Below, in pieces: positions 19,801 through 28,815 of a stretch of 40,816 bases of DNA (positions within the stretch are counted from its first letter, which is position 1; every line of letters starts with the position of its first letter). The stretch is taken from NCBI GenBank assembly GCA_020725805.1, contig DYEF01000034.1, positions 1 to 40,816 on the forward strand. The letters run 5' to 3'. Source of the DNA: Bdellovibrio sp. (GTDB taxonomy: Bacteria; Myxococcota; SpSt-1050). A program made the position numbers and the translations under genes. The notes under the pieces are model-generated. The model was not told the DNA's origin. It saw nothing but the letters and a program-made list of their open reading frames with translations, and made no database searches.

Positions 19801-22800
19801 TTTGTAAGGAATTCATCAACAAAGCCATCACAATCATTGTCTTTGCCATCACATACTTCCTCCTGAGGACCAACCTCATCCATACAATTTGTATATATCC
19901 CATTTATACACTTCCTGTATCCTGACTTGCACTCTCCAACGGATGTACCGCAAGGTACAGTAAGATTCTCATCTGCCTCTCCGTCACAGTCATTATCCTT
20001 GCCATCACACACCTCAGGAGTCGGTTTTGTCTCACCTATACAAGGTCCCCATTGACCATTAGAACAGACCTGAATGCCCTGTTTACACTCTCCTACATTT
20101 GTACCACAGAGTTGCGTGTTACCATTAATACACTCACAACCTTCATCAACCATTCCATCGCAATTGTTGTCAAGCCCATCACACACCTCAGGCTGAGGAC
20201 CAATCTCCCCGACACAGGCTCCCCATACCCCAAAATAGCAGGTCCTCAATCCCGTCCTACATATACCAATGTTTGAACCACAAACAATAGTTAACTCCTC
20301 ATCAACCAGACCATCACAATCATTATCCTTACCATCACAGCTCTCCTGAGTCGGATTCTTTCCTCCCAAACAATCTGTATATCTACCCGTTACACAATAA
20401 GAAATTCCCTGCATACACTCTCCAACCGAAGAACCACAACTCTGATATATATCTTCATCGGTCTCACCGTCGCAGTCGTTATCAAGTCCGTCACATAGTT
20501 CTACAGATGGTCCCTGCATATTCTCGCAGGCACTCCACTGTCCACCAATACAGGTCTGAACCCCTGCTTTGCATTCACCAACATTGGACCCACAAGCCCT
20601 CTGCTCACCATTTACGGAACAGGCGCATCCTCCATCTACATTATCTACTATACCATCACAGTCATTATCTTTTCCGTCACAGACCTCAGGTGATACTGGT
20701 ATTTCATTCTCACAGTTCCCCCAATCGCCGGCAACACAAGTCTGAAGTCCCATCTTACACTCACCAATATTAGAGCCACATACTTTTGTTAAAAACTCGT
20801 CGGTCTGTCCGTCACAATCGTTATCTTTTCCATCACATATCTCAACAGATGGTTTTACATCTCCACTGCAATTGCTCCACGACCCGTTAAAACATACCTG
20901 TGTTCCCATCTTACACTCACCTATTGCTGAACCACACTCTCTTGAAAGGGCTTCATCGATCTCACCGTCACAATCATTATCAAGCCCGTCACATATCTCA
21001 TTAGATGGGTCGACCTTACCTATACAGGTGGTCCACTGACCTGACGAACAGGTAGAAAATCCCTTTCTGCAGACACCAAGATTATAATCTCCACACTCAA
21101 CAACCAATCCCTCATCTGTTGAACCATCGCAGTCGTTATCTTCATTGTCACAGATCTCGGGCTCAGGATTTACCGCTCCATCACAGTTGCTCCAGCTACC
21201 ACCGGTACAGGTCTGCAAACCCTGTTTGCACTTTCCGATGTTCAAACCACATGCGCGGGTCTGTCCCGGAGTACAATCACAGCCTTCATCTGTAGTTCCG
21301 TTACAATTATTGTCAAGCCCGTCACACATCTCTGTCTGAGGTAATACACCACCTATACAACTCCCCCATATACCACCAGAACAACTCTGAGTACCTTCCT
21401 TACATTCACCTATGTTACTTGAACAGTTTCTTACAAGTGACTCATCTACGAATCCATCGCAGTCGTTGTCAAGTCCGTCACATATCTCTTCTGAGGGTTC
21501 AACAGCACCAGTGCAGGCTCCCCACTCTCCAGCATTGCACCTTTGATACCCGTATCTACAGACTCCTATATTCTTCCCGCACTCCTTTGTAAGGTCCTCG
21601 TCTGTCAATCCATCACAGTCATTGTCCTTGTTATCACATAGTTCTGCTACGGGCTCGATATTCCCAACACACTGACCCCACTGACCATTTTCACAGGTCT
21701 GTGTTCCAAACTTACACTCACCATTATTACTTGTTCCACAATTTCTCGTCTGACCATTAATACAATTACAGCCCTCATCTGTTGCATTATCACAGTCATT
21801 ATCCTTACCGTCACAGATCTCCTCCACCGGTTTGATCTCACCAATGCATTCCGGCGTATAAACACCGCTTATGCAATATCTGAAACCGCTTCTGCATTCA
21901 CCTATGTCTGAACCACACTTAATTGATAATTGCCCACCTGTATCTGCCTCATCGGTAGTCCCGTCACAATCGTTATCCTGTCCGTCGCATATCTCAGGCT
22001 GGGGCTCAATTGAACCTAAACATTGACCCCATTTACCATCGGAGCACCACTGGGTACCCTGACGGCAGGCGCCAATATTTATTCCACAGGACCTCTGCTG
22101 GCCGTCGATACAGGAACAACCCTCATCAGTAACTCCATTGCAGTTATTATCTTTTGTATCACAAACCTCAGTCACTGGCTGTATAGAGCCTGTACACTCT
22201 GATGAGTAAACTCCATCCGTACAGATTCTCTTACCTTTCCTGCATTCTCCAATATCAGTTCCACACTCCATATAAAGAGGTAACCCATCATCACCTTCAT
22301 CTACCTGACCATCACAATCATTGTCTTTATTGTCACATATTTCAACAACGGGACCAACCGAACCAACACATTCCCTCCACTGACCGTTTATACATTGCTG
22401 CGTACCCGCAACACACTCTCCTATATCTGTTCCACAGGGTCTGAAGAGCCCATTATCAATAATACCATCACAATCATTGTCAAGTCCGTCACAGACCTCC
22501 GGCTCAGGCCAGATTGCCCCACTACACGCACCCCAAACACCATTATCACAGACCTGCGTCCCCTGTTTGCAAATACCCATTGTATATCCGCAAGGCCTGC
22601 TTGTTCCAGTCTGACACTCACACCCTTCATCAATAGTCCCATCACAATTATTGTCAAGCCCGTCACATAATTCTGCTACGGGCTTAACCTCTCCAACACA
22701 ATCCCCCCAATTACCACCGACACAGGTCTGAATACCTGTCCGGCATTCACCAATACTCGAGCCACACACCCTTGTAAGTCCTTCATCAGCCTCTCCATCG

Positions 22801-25800
22801 CAGTCATTATCAAGCTCGTCACAGATCTCAGAACGTGGACCTATGGAACCTGTACAGGCCGACCAGATACCATTGGAGCAGACCTCAACACCCGTCTGGC
22901 ATTCTCCGATGTCTGTCCCGCAGACCCTTGAAAGCGATTCATCAATCTGACCGTTACAGTTGTTGTCAATATTATCACAAACCTCTGTAACTGGTTCGAT
23001 ATTGCCAATACAATTACCCCAGACTCCTGCAGTACAGTATTGAATACCATACCTGCAGGCACCAACGTTGGAACTACCACATTGCTGATAAAGTCCGTTA
23101 TCTGTCAATCCATCACAGTCGTTATCCTTATTATCACAAATTTCTACCACAGGATTTGTTGCACCGACGCAGGGGCCCCACTGTCCGTTCTCCTGACAGG
23201 TCTGTATTCCCTGCCTGCACTCGCCAATACCCGAGCCACAGGGTTGAGTATTCCCTGAAACGCAAGTACAACCTTCATCAGTCGTACCATCACAATTATT
23301 ATCTTTTCCGTCACACTTCTCTTCCGATGGTAAAATACCTCCTTCACAGAGCCCCCACGCACCTCCGACGCAGGTCTGTATTCCCTGACGGCATTCACCA
23401 ACATTAGAAGAACAGGTCCTTGTAAGCTCTTCATCAGTATGTCCATCGCAGTCGTTGTCAAGCCCGTCACATATCTCAAGCCCTGGATTAATGCCACCTG
23501 TACAATTACCCCAAACACCTTCCGAACAGGTCTGAATACCAAACTCACAAACACCTATATTCGTTCCACAATTTCTTGTCAGCTCTTCATCTGTCTGGCC
23601 ATCACAATCATTATCTTTGTTATCACAAATCTCTGCAACTGGATTAATACCACCTTCACAAGAACCCCAATTGCCATTCGTACAGGTCTGAGTACCATAC
23701 CTGCATTCACCTATATTGAGTCCACAGTTCCTTGTCTGACCATTTATACACGAGCAGCCTTCATCAACTGCATTATCGCAGTCATTATCAAGTCCATCAC
23801 AGATCTCTTCTGAGGGTTGAACTTCACCGACACACTGGGTCGTATATTGCCCGTTTATGCATATATATAATCCCTTCTTACACTCCCCGATATCAGAACC
23901 GCAAGGAATAGATAATTGCCCACCAGAATCTGCCTCATCTGTCGTTCCATCGCAGTCATTATCCTGCCCATCACAGATTTCCGATTGTGGATCTATCTTT
24001 CCATAACATTCTATTGACCAGTGATAATCGATGCAGAGTTTTACTCCAGGTCTGCAAACCCCAATGCTTGAACCCGGACATGGGAGTGTATCACCGGGTT
24101 TACACTCCACATTATCAGAACCATCGAGCCAGTTCGGAATTCCATCATCATCTATATCGGCCGTCAGTTCAAAGACATCGGGATTATTGTCTCCATCTGA
24201 ATCATAGTCTCTGAAATTAGCCGTCCCATCATTATCAGCATCCGGGTAGAGTGTATTGCAGACAGGATTTGTGCACAATGAAAAGTTCGGTAAATATTCA
24301 AGATTATCTGAGAGCGTATCATTGTCCGAATCCAGATCCCTGAAATCAGCAGTACCATCACCATCAATATCAACCGGGGACTGACCTGACTGAGATCTTC
24401 CGTATTCAACAGAGTCAGGAATACCATCATTATCCGAATCAGAATCGGCAAAATCCTTTACACCATCGTTGTCTCTGTCAGATACATCATAGGGATTGCA
24501 GTTCGTATAATTTTTACAGACTTCATAATAATCACTTATACCATCACTATCTGTATCACCCCCGTTTGGATTTGTTCCTATTGAAATCTCAATATTGTTT
24601 TTCAGTCCGTCCCCATCCAGATCACCATCTGGTCCATCATTATCATTTATATCGAGATAATTTGGTTTCCCATCGCTATCCAAATCACCTGTCCCTTCAA
24701 CTATATCAGGTTTGCTATCTCCATCGGAATCCGAATCTATATAATTGGGGAATCCGTCATTATCACAATCTGAGACAGATCCACCACATTGCCCATTTGA
24801 AGCAGAGTATTCTATGCTATCCAGAATCCCATCATTATCTCCATCTGTATCTCTAAAATCATACTGTCCATCCGCGTCAGAGTTCCTTGGTGGATAATTA
24901 TAAGCGCCTGACGGTAACCCGCTTTCCAGCAAATCTGATATCCCATCGTTATCAGAATCTGTATCAAGGAAGTCCCTGGTCCCATCACCATCGGTATCTA
25001 CCGGATTGGAGGGATTACAGGGGCCGGAGGTCGGGCATATTTCAAACCTGTCACCAATATGGTCACCATCAGTATCTGCATTATTTTTACTGGAGCCAGC
25101 CGCATCTTCTTCCGCATTTGTCAAACCATCATTATCGGCATCTGCAGATGGGCCATCCAGGTCGTTGGAGTCTCTGTAATTCGGTATTCCATCCCCATCC
25201 GAATCTCCTGTCCCTTCAAACTGGTCGGACTTTCCATCATTGTCAGAATCCCAGTCTTTATAATTGGGAATACCGTCTCCATCCGTATCAACATTCCCCT
25301 CTACAGAATCCAGAATTCCATCATTATCAGAATCTGTATCCCTGAAATCAGGAACAGTATCTCCATCTGTATCTTTTGGGGGCTCATTTATAAAAATATT
25401 TCCTTTCTCAACAGAATCAGGTAATCCATCATTATCAGAATCAGCATCTCTTGCATCTATTGTACCGTCCCCATCGGTATTAACCGGATTTAAAGGGTTG
25501 CAGAGTCCCACAGATGGACATACTTCATAATAATCATTTATTCCATCTCCATCTGTATCAGCATTATGAGTATCTGTAGTCGCATTCTGTTCGGCCTGAT
25601 TGGAGAGACCGTCATCATCAGGATCACCAAGAGGTCCATCCTTATCGTCCTCGTCCATATAATTTACTGCACCATCACCATCATTGTCATCAACTCCCTC
25701 AAGGTAATCTCCTTTACCATCTCCATCCGAATCCACATCCAGATGATTAGGAATTCCATCATTATCACAATCAGTAAGAGGTCCTGCGCACTGCCCAGAA

Positions 25801-27980
25801 GAGACATTATATTCAACACTATCCAGAATCTGGTCATTGTCAGAATCGTTATCCTGAAAATCGTATACTCCATCATAGTCTGAATCCAGAGGTGGCTGAT
25901 TGAGTACATTATTCCCCTTCTCAAAGATATCTGTCAGACCATCACCGTCTGAATCCTGATCAAGTGAATCAGGAGTTCCGTCATTGTCATGGTCGAATGG
26001 GTTTGAAGGATTTGCTCCCACCTCATAGCCATCCAGAATATTATCATTATCCGAATCCGGGTCATTCGGGTCCATACAGGCGACAATATCAGCAGAAGAA
26101 CAGTAACAAATACATCTCTCTCCCGGCGTTGTGCAATTGGCCGTCAGGACCCAGTTGTTACAGGCTGGTGTTCCGGAGGTTGCACCATTCGGCACGCCAT
26201 CATTATCAAGGTCACCGCAGGGTCCATCAAAATCATTTATATCAAGATAATTCGGATTACCATCACAATCTACATCACCTGTCCCTTCTAAAATATCACT
26301 TTTTTCATCCCCATCCGAATCTGTATCAGCAAAATTAGGTTTGCCGTCATTGTCACAGTCCCAGAGTGGTGCTCCCGAAACGCATTGGGCATTTGTAACA
26401 TTATATTCTATTGTATCAGAGATTCCATCTCCATCCGATTCAAGGTCCCTGTAATCCGGGGTTCCATCATTATCCGAATCAAACGGCAATGTTAAGAAAT
26501 CATCATCTCCCACTTCAACACTGTCTAAAACGGTGTCATTATCGGAATCTGTATCCAGATAATCAGGAGTACCATCTCCATCTGTATCCGTTGGAGGAAT
26601 ATTAAATCTACCTTCGTGAATATCACTTATATTATCTCCATCGGCATCAATATCAGGCATAGCCTTGAGCTGCAACTGGAAGTTGTCAAAGGCATCGCCA
26701 CCACCTGTCTGCACAACACAGGGCTTATCACACTGCACACGATATGCAGTATTTCTGTACCCTGCTGCGAGAAAATCAATATAACCATCTGCGTTCAATA
26801 CCTGAGGTGAAGGTGGTACGGTCCCGGTTCCAGAAACTCTTGTTATTGTAACAGTAGTATTGTCATACATAGCAAACAAAACTGCACCCAGATTCTGTGT
26901 CTGAAAGATTATATCAAGCCCGCCTTTATCCAGCTGCTGTGCAATATCATCTCCCATATATGCAATAGTTGTCCCTCCCTGAGTATCCCCGCACCATACC
27001 TTTATATTTTTATCCGATGTAATCCTGTAATTGCGTGTTGCACCTGCAACACCAAGATTGTTCCTGAAATAAATCTCATTTGCAGCAAGAGTTCTATAGC
27101 AGGGGTTATTACAACAGCCGTTTGCATCACAACCCGAACATGAGGCAATATTAAGATATTTTCCGGCACATATGTTATTATAATCAAAAATAGCAATATT
27201 CGTGTTGTTTTCAAACGAAAACGCAGCAATATCTCCGCCATTCGCAGCAAGTCTCATTACAGGGCAGTAGAATGTCTTACCTGTGTCCGTTCCATTCTCG
27301 GAGGGGTTCACGTCATAACCATCTACAGCTGACGCAACAATGGCAACATTTCCGACACTCCTGACCCATGTTACATCATGGAAACCTATAAATGCCCTTA
27401 CATCCCTGAACTCTCCCTGAGCAAGATTGAACTGGCCTCTTATATTTCCGCTCTCATCCATAATACAGACACCGCAGGTACAATTGGTCGCAGAGGTATT
27501 ACACTGGGCACCTGTCGTGGAGGCCTCGTATCCGATTGCCACATAGATTGTCTCGGTCCTTGTGGCATCCCCAACCGGTGCAAAGAAGAAGAACTCTTTT
27601 CCAACCCTTATCTTGGGGTCAATCGTTGAATAAAATACTGTCCCCGAGTTTTCGTGGGCAAAGAAGGCAGCTCCTCCTCCCATCTGAGCAACGATTGGAT
27701 ATTTATAAGAGCGAACCTTGTAATGTCCAACCGGTAAAGTGACAATTTTTAGCGAACTCCTGCCTATTAGAATTGGTCCCCAGTGAAAGGCTGGATTATC
27801 CAGCGACCAGACCTCTACATAGGTATTATCATAAATACCCGATAGATAAAGTCTGCCGCCGGTTGAACCGCCAAGAGGGTTATAGACATAAAAGAGATTT
27901 CCAGCAGCAAATACTGAATTTGATATCAGAGTGAATATACAAACTACAAGCAACAGTAAAAATCTTCTTTTTTCTTTCAT
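16869..27980 (-). CDS. Giant surface protein: TSP3/MopE-repeat passenger fused to OmpA-type outer-membrane domain
   Basis: 3703 aa. Signal peptide (SVFA-A near residue 25), then a beta-rich N-terminal domain (about 27-440), TSP3-like DxDxDGxxD repeats (443-1290), 30 MopE-like repeats (1291-2943) with core CDGxDNDCDGxxDE, and an acidic linker to about 3040. At 3044-3083 comes GGGCQCSV, a hydrophobic helix (AELLTIFILGLFVFIG) and KKSRR, closely resembling a MYXO-CTERM sorting signal. There is no stop: FLWLLVLMASLPLYAQ follows like a second signal peptide, then a predicted beta-barrel (about 3099-3330), a Pro/Lys/Val linker, two carboxypeptidase-regulatory-like beta domains and an OmpA C-terminal peptidoglycan-binding domain (3591-3703; GHTDD and LSQDRA). 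The ribosome site is AGGAGAG. The gene has its own 268-base leader. Domain calls are well supported; processing is inferred. Confidence 0.8.
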   Translation of the reverse strand: MKEKRRFLLLLVVCIFTLISNSVFAAGNLFYVYNPLGGSTGGRLYLSGIYDNTYVEVWSLDNPAFHWGPILIGRSSLKIVTLPVGHYKVRSYKYPIVAQMGGGAAFFAHENSGTVFYSTIDPKIRVGKEFFFFAPVGDATRTETIYVAIGYEASTTGAQCNTSATNCTCGVCIMDESGNIRGQFNLAQGEFRDVRAFIGFHDVTWVRSVGNVAIVASAVDGYDVNPSENGTDTGKTFYCPVMRLAANGGDIAAFSFENNTNIAIFDYNNICAGKYLNIASCSGCDANGCCNNPCYRTLAANEIYFRNNLGVAGATRNYRITSDKNIKVWCGDTQGGTTIAYMGDDIAQQLDKGGLDIIFQTQNLGAVLFAMYDNTTVTITRVSGTGTVPPSPQVLNADGYIDFLAAGYRNTAYRVQCDKPCVVQTGGGDAFDNFQLQLKAMPDIDADGDNISDIHEGRFNIPPTDTDGDGTPDYLDTDSDNDTVLDSVEVGDDDFLTLPFDSDNDGTPDYRDLESDGDGISDTIEYNVTNAQCVSGAPLWDCDNDGKPNFADTDSDGDEKSDILEGTGDVDCDGNPNYLDINDFDGPCGDLDNDGVPNGATSGTPACNNWVLTANCTTPGERCICYCSSADIVACMDPNDPDSDNDNILDGYEVGANPSNPFDHDNDGTPDSLDQDSDGDGLTDIFEKGNNVLNQPPLDSDYDGVYDFQDNDSDNDQILDSVEYNVSSGQCAGPLTDCDNDGIPNHLDVDSDGDGKGDYLEGVDDNDGDGAVNYMDEDDKDGPLGDPDDDGLSNQAEQNATTDTHNADTDGDGINDYYEVCPSVGLCNPLNPVNTDGDGTIDARDADSDNDGLPDSVEKGNIFINEPPKDTDGDTVPDFRDTDSDNDGILDSVEGNVDTDGDGIPNYKDWDSDNDGKSDQFEGTGDSDGDGIPNYRDSNDLDGPSADADNDGLTNAEEDAAGSSKNNADTDGDHIGDRFEICPTSGPCNPSNPVDTDGDGTRDFLDTDSDNDGISDLLESGLPSGAYNYPPRNSDADGQYDFRDTDGDNDGILDSIEYSASNGQCGGSVSDCDNDGFPNYIDSDSDGDSKPDIVEGTGDLDSDGKPNYLDINDNDGPDGDLDGDGLKNNIEISIGTNPNGGDTDSDGISDYYEVCKNYTNCNPYDVSDRDNDGVKDFADSDSDNDGIPDSVEYGRSQSGQSPVDIDGDGTADFRDLDSDNDTLSDNLEYLPNFSLCTNPVCNTLYPDADNDGTANFRDYDSDGDNNPDVFELTADIDDDGIPNWLDGSDNVECKPGDTLPCPGSSIGVCRPGVKLCIDYHWSIECYGKIDPQSEICDGQDNDCDGTTDEADSGGQLSIPCGSDIGECKKGLYICINGQYTTQCVGEVQPSEEICDGLDNDCDNAVDEGCSCINGQTRNCGLNIGECRYGTQTCTNGNWGSCEGGINPVAEICDNKDNDCDGQTDEELTRNCGTNIGVCEFGIQTCSEGVWGNCTGGINPGLEICDGLDNDCDGHTDEELTRTCSSNVGECRQGIQTCVGGAWGLCEGGILPSEEKCDGKDNNCDGTTDEGCTCVSGNTQPCGSGIGECRQGIQTCQENGQWGPCVGATNPVVEICDNKDNDCDGLTDNGLYQQCGSSNVGACRYGIQYCTAGVWGNCIGNIEPVTEVCDNIDNNCNGQIDESLSRVCGTDIGECQTGVEVCSNGIWSACTGSIGPRSEICDELDNDCDGEADEGLTRVCGSSIGECRTGIQTCVGGNWGDCVGEVKPVAELCDGLDNNCDGTIDEGCECQTGTSRPCGYTMGICKQGTQVCDNGVWGACSGAIWPEPEVCDGLDNDCDGIIDNGLFRPCGTDIGECVAGTQQCINGQWRECVGSVGPVVEICDNKDNDCDGQVDEGDDGLPLYMECGTDIGECRKGKRICTDGVYSSECTGSIQPVTEVCDTKDNNCNGVTDEGCSCIDGQQRSCGINIGACRQGTQWCSDGKWGQCLGSIEPQPEICDGQDNDCDGTTDEADTGGQLSIKCGSDIGECRSGFRYCISGVYTPECIGEIKPVEEICDGKDNDCDNATDEGCNCINGQTRNCGTSNNGECKFGTQTCENGQWGQCVGNIEPVAELCDNKDNDCDGLTDEDLTKECGKNIGVCRYGYQRCNAGEWGACTGAVEPSEEICDGLDNDCDGFVDESLVRNCSSNIGECKEGTQSCSGGIWGSCIGGVLPQTEMCDGLDNNCNGTTDEGCDCTPGQTRACGLNIGKCKQGLQTCTGGSWSNCDGAVNPEPEICDNEDNDCDGSTDEGLVVECGDYNLGVCRKGFSTCSSGQWTTCIGKVDPSNEICDGLDNDCDGEIDEALSRECGSAIGECKMGTQVCFNGSWSNCSGDVKPSVEICDGKDNDCDGQTDEFLTKVCGSNIGECKMGLQTCVAGDWGNCENEIPVSPEVCDGKDNDCDGIVDNVDGGCACSVNGEQRACGSNVGECKAGVQTCIGGQWSACENMQGPSVELCDGLDNDCDGETDEDIYQSCGSSVGECMQGISYCVTGRYTDCLGGKNPTQESCDGKDNDCDGLVDEELTIVCGSNIGICRTGLRTCYFGVWGACVGEIGPQPEVCDGLDNNCDGMVDEGCECINGNTQLCGTNVGECKQGIQVCSNGQWGPCIGETKPTPEVCDGKDNDCDGEADENLTVPCGTSVGECKSGYRKCINGIYTNCMDEVGPQEEVCDGKDNDCDGFVDEFLTKECGLNIGSCKMGLQSCKDGVWGDCIGAINPKDEVCGDGLDNNCNGSIDEGCACNDGETQPCGTDEGECQKGVQTCVNGQWGVCAGAINPTAEICDNKDNDCDGETDENLYSKCGSDIGECKSGVRVCKSGVWGNCLGEVAPNSEVCDSLDNNCNGEYDENITVPCGTNVGECRMGISTCVGGKIGECIGAIDPVPEVCDGKDNDCNGLTDDNLPDCIQPDGGTDGGEDVEVSDAGSDISESDALPDIITDALETDVVEDAVSDAVSDITSDVAEDISDVTVDIIISDVTQTGDTGADTGVINIDGGSRPELIGRVMGGGCQCSVMDETEKSEESPAELLTIFILGLFVFIGKKSRRFLWLLVLMASLPLYAQTVNTNRLISTVDSKGVIITEAGEIAESNNLNMGFYLFYVKSPLVFIDENHNKVDDLVDYRLDADLFASYSFAPYFEAGLVLPMALFQSGKSGLYEGARTELSQGGLGDIWLIPKLRFLSQTEKVFGKKTYPVSFGFIPAIILPTGDEKNMLGESGVAFSPRFTLSRVFPFKMMLALNLGYTFRDKTRLGEKLYQIYDDEIIYNVGVTYPVMIKGKELILGFDLSGATSAVYPFQYEEQNPLEWLLSSKYFFHNGIGIVGGVGGGILPGYGSPLVRAMLGILFATDRMEPSKPQVVEKVVEKPKIVEPPKPVVNTGKIKGVVYDEDSREPVGNAIVSVEKSGLPDIATKKNGEFVTPEINAGLYNLIVSREGYFEKKASVQVTKGGVTSLNILLKKKIIQGSIIVQVLDEKRKNINDAEVIAVSGDKQVEIKKASEGIYTSKLDVGKWYVVAKAPDKLSVGKVADVVQDSDATVELVLKDKPKETLIVVEQNKITLKKKIQFGLNSAKIDKNSEIILDMVADVINGNPKIKKVKIEGHTDDLGSREKNIKLSQDRADAVREYLIKAGIRAEILEAKGYGPDKPLVPNTSKKNRETNRRVEFIIEE
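18687..18842 (-). other. Internal MYXO-CTERM-like hairpin (Cys3047 to Ala3098)
   Basis: This segment codes for CQC, a 15-residue acidic stretch, a hydrophobic helix, KKSRR and a second hydrophobic helix ending LYA-Q. The Cys, helix and Arg order is that of MYXO-CTERM signals, which are normally the extreme C-terminus and are processed by the myxosortase pathway. The second helix looks like a signal peptide with a signal peptidase site at Ala3098. The AGG AGG codons of Arg3082-Arg3083 resemble a ribosome site, but the next in-frame ATG is about 22 bases away, so separate initiation seems unlikely. Confidence 0.6.
19152..24110 (-). repeat. 30 tandem MopE-like repeats (about 55 aa each)
   Basis: Each unit codes for a stretch such as CGxxIGECxxGxQxC, then GxWGxCxG and PxxEICDGxDNDCDGxxDE. 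I count 30 copies of the CDGxDNDCDG core. Roughly every fourth to fifth unit carries the variant end DEGCxC in place of DExLxxxCG. The core resembles the metal-binding motif found in MopE-related proteins and is rich in Asp/Asn ligands and cysteines. The DNA is diverged enough that simple recombination would not collapse it. Confidence 0.8.
24111..26654 (-). repeat. TSP3-like calcium-binding repeat array
   Basis: Codes for residues 443-1290 of the giant protein. Dozens of DxDxDGxxD units are separated by short segments, and every 150-170 residues a larger super-repeat recurs (xxPPxDxDGDxxPDFRDTDSDNDGILDS, a short spacer, then DLDGPxGDxDxDGL). About five super-repeats can be followed. Such arrays bind calcium and form stiff rods in surface proteins. 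Confidence 0.75.
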
Positions 27981-28103
27981 ATATGCTCTCCTAAGATAAT
28001 GGTTGTTTGGATAGTTTCATACCAAACACATATTACCAGCAAGTTTATCATTTAAATACAGGTTTGTCCATACAGTTATTCAAATAAATGCATAATAAAT
28101 GCC

Positions 28104-28154
28104 CGGACAATCAGCCTTTACGGGGAAGAGCTGTCCGTTTAGTCAAAACTCCCC
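28104..28154 (+). other. Mutually exclusive hairpins in the leader of the giant gene
   Basis: CGGACA (28104-28109) can pair with TGTCCG (28132-28137), and GGGGA (28122-28126) with TCCCC (28150-28154). The two stems overlap and exclude each other. The second is followed by five T on the + strand, a terminator-like layout, but no + strand gene ends here. On the minus strand they fall in the 268-base leader between the MocA-like gene and the giant gene. Function is unknown. Confidence 0.3.
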
Positions 28155-28248
28155 TTTTTATCTCATGATTATCCGATCTTATTCATATTTTTTGCAAAAA
28201 CAAACAAGAAGATAAAAATTATTATTAGCTAGAGGCACAATCAGGTAT

Positions 28249-28815
28249 TCAGAGCCTTTCCTCAAGGTCAGAAGCCTCATTTATATTGTATAAAACGGAC
28301 GGGCTGTTTACCGCCACTGTCTTGACATATGCGCCTTTAAGAATATGGTCGAGCCTTGAATTAATTACATCATAATCAGTCAATCTTCCTGCAAATTCAT
28401 AACTAAGGATTACAGGATGGCCCCTTCTTTTGCCAAAGACGGGAATAATAGCATCGAAGTTTAATTCAAACTCCGACAGCAACCTTTGAACGACCTCTCT
28501 TTCAAGAGGATAGACATCAACAGGAATAATCAGCACCCCTTCACAAGAATTTAGTGAATTTATCCCTTTTATAAGCGATGAAAACTGACCATCTTTATAC
28601 CTCTCATTTACAACCAATGACTCATTGTGCTCAAGCAACCTTCCTACCCTCTCTGCCTCTGCACCAATGACAATCTTAATCTCATAGATATTAAATGAAC
28701 TAAAAAACTCGTATTGAATATCAGCAAGATTCTTACCATTTACATTCAGGATAGCCTTTGGAATCCCTATTCTTCTCCCCTCTCCTGCTGCGAGTATGAT
28801 AGTAGAAAATCTCAC
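28249..28815 (-). CDS. MocA/MobA-like nucleotidyltransferase
   Basis: 188 aa, full length for the family. The N-terminal LAAGEGRRIGIPKA is the nucleotide-binding signature of MobA-like NTP transferases (molybdenum cofactor cytidylyl- or guanylyltransferases). IIPVDVYPL carries the metal-binding Asp, and GHPVIL matches the conserved GHP segment of the MocA group. It would attach CMP or GMP to the molybdopterin cofactor. Its start overlaps the upstream XdhC gene by 4 bases (ATGA), so the two are co-translated. No molybdenum hydroxylase is encoded in the window; the target enzyme must be elsewhere. An alternative is a related sugar- or purine-metabolism nucleotidyltransferase. Confidence 0.75.
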   Translation of the reverse strand: MRFSTIILAAGEGRRIGIPKAILNVNGKNLADIQYEFFSSFNIYEIKIVIGAEAERVGRLLEHNESLVVNERYKDGQFSSLIKGINSLNSCEGVLIIPVDVYPLEREVVQRLLSEFELNFDAIIPVFGKRRGHPVILSYEFAGRLTDYDVINSRLDHILKGAYVKTVAVNSPSVLYNINEASDLEERL

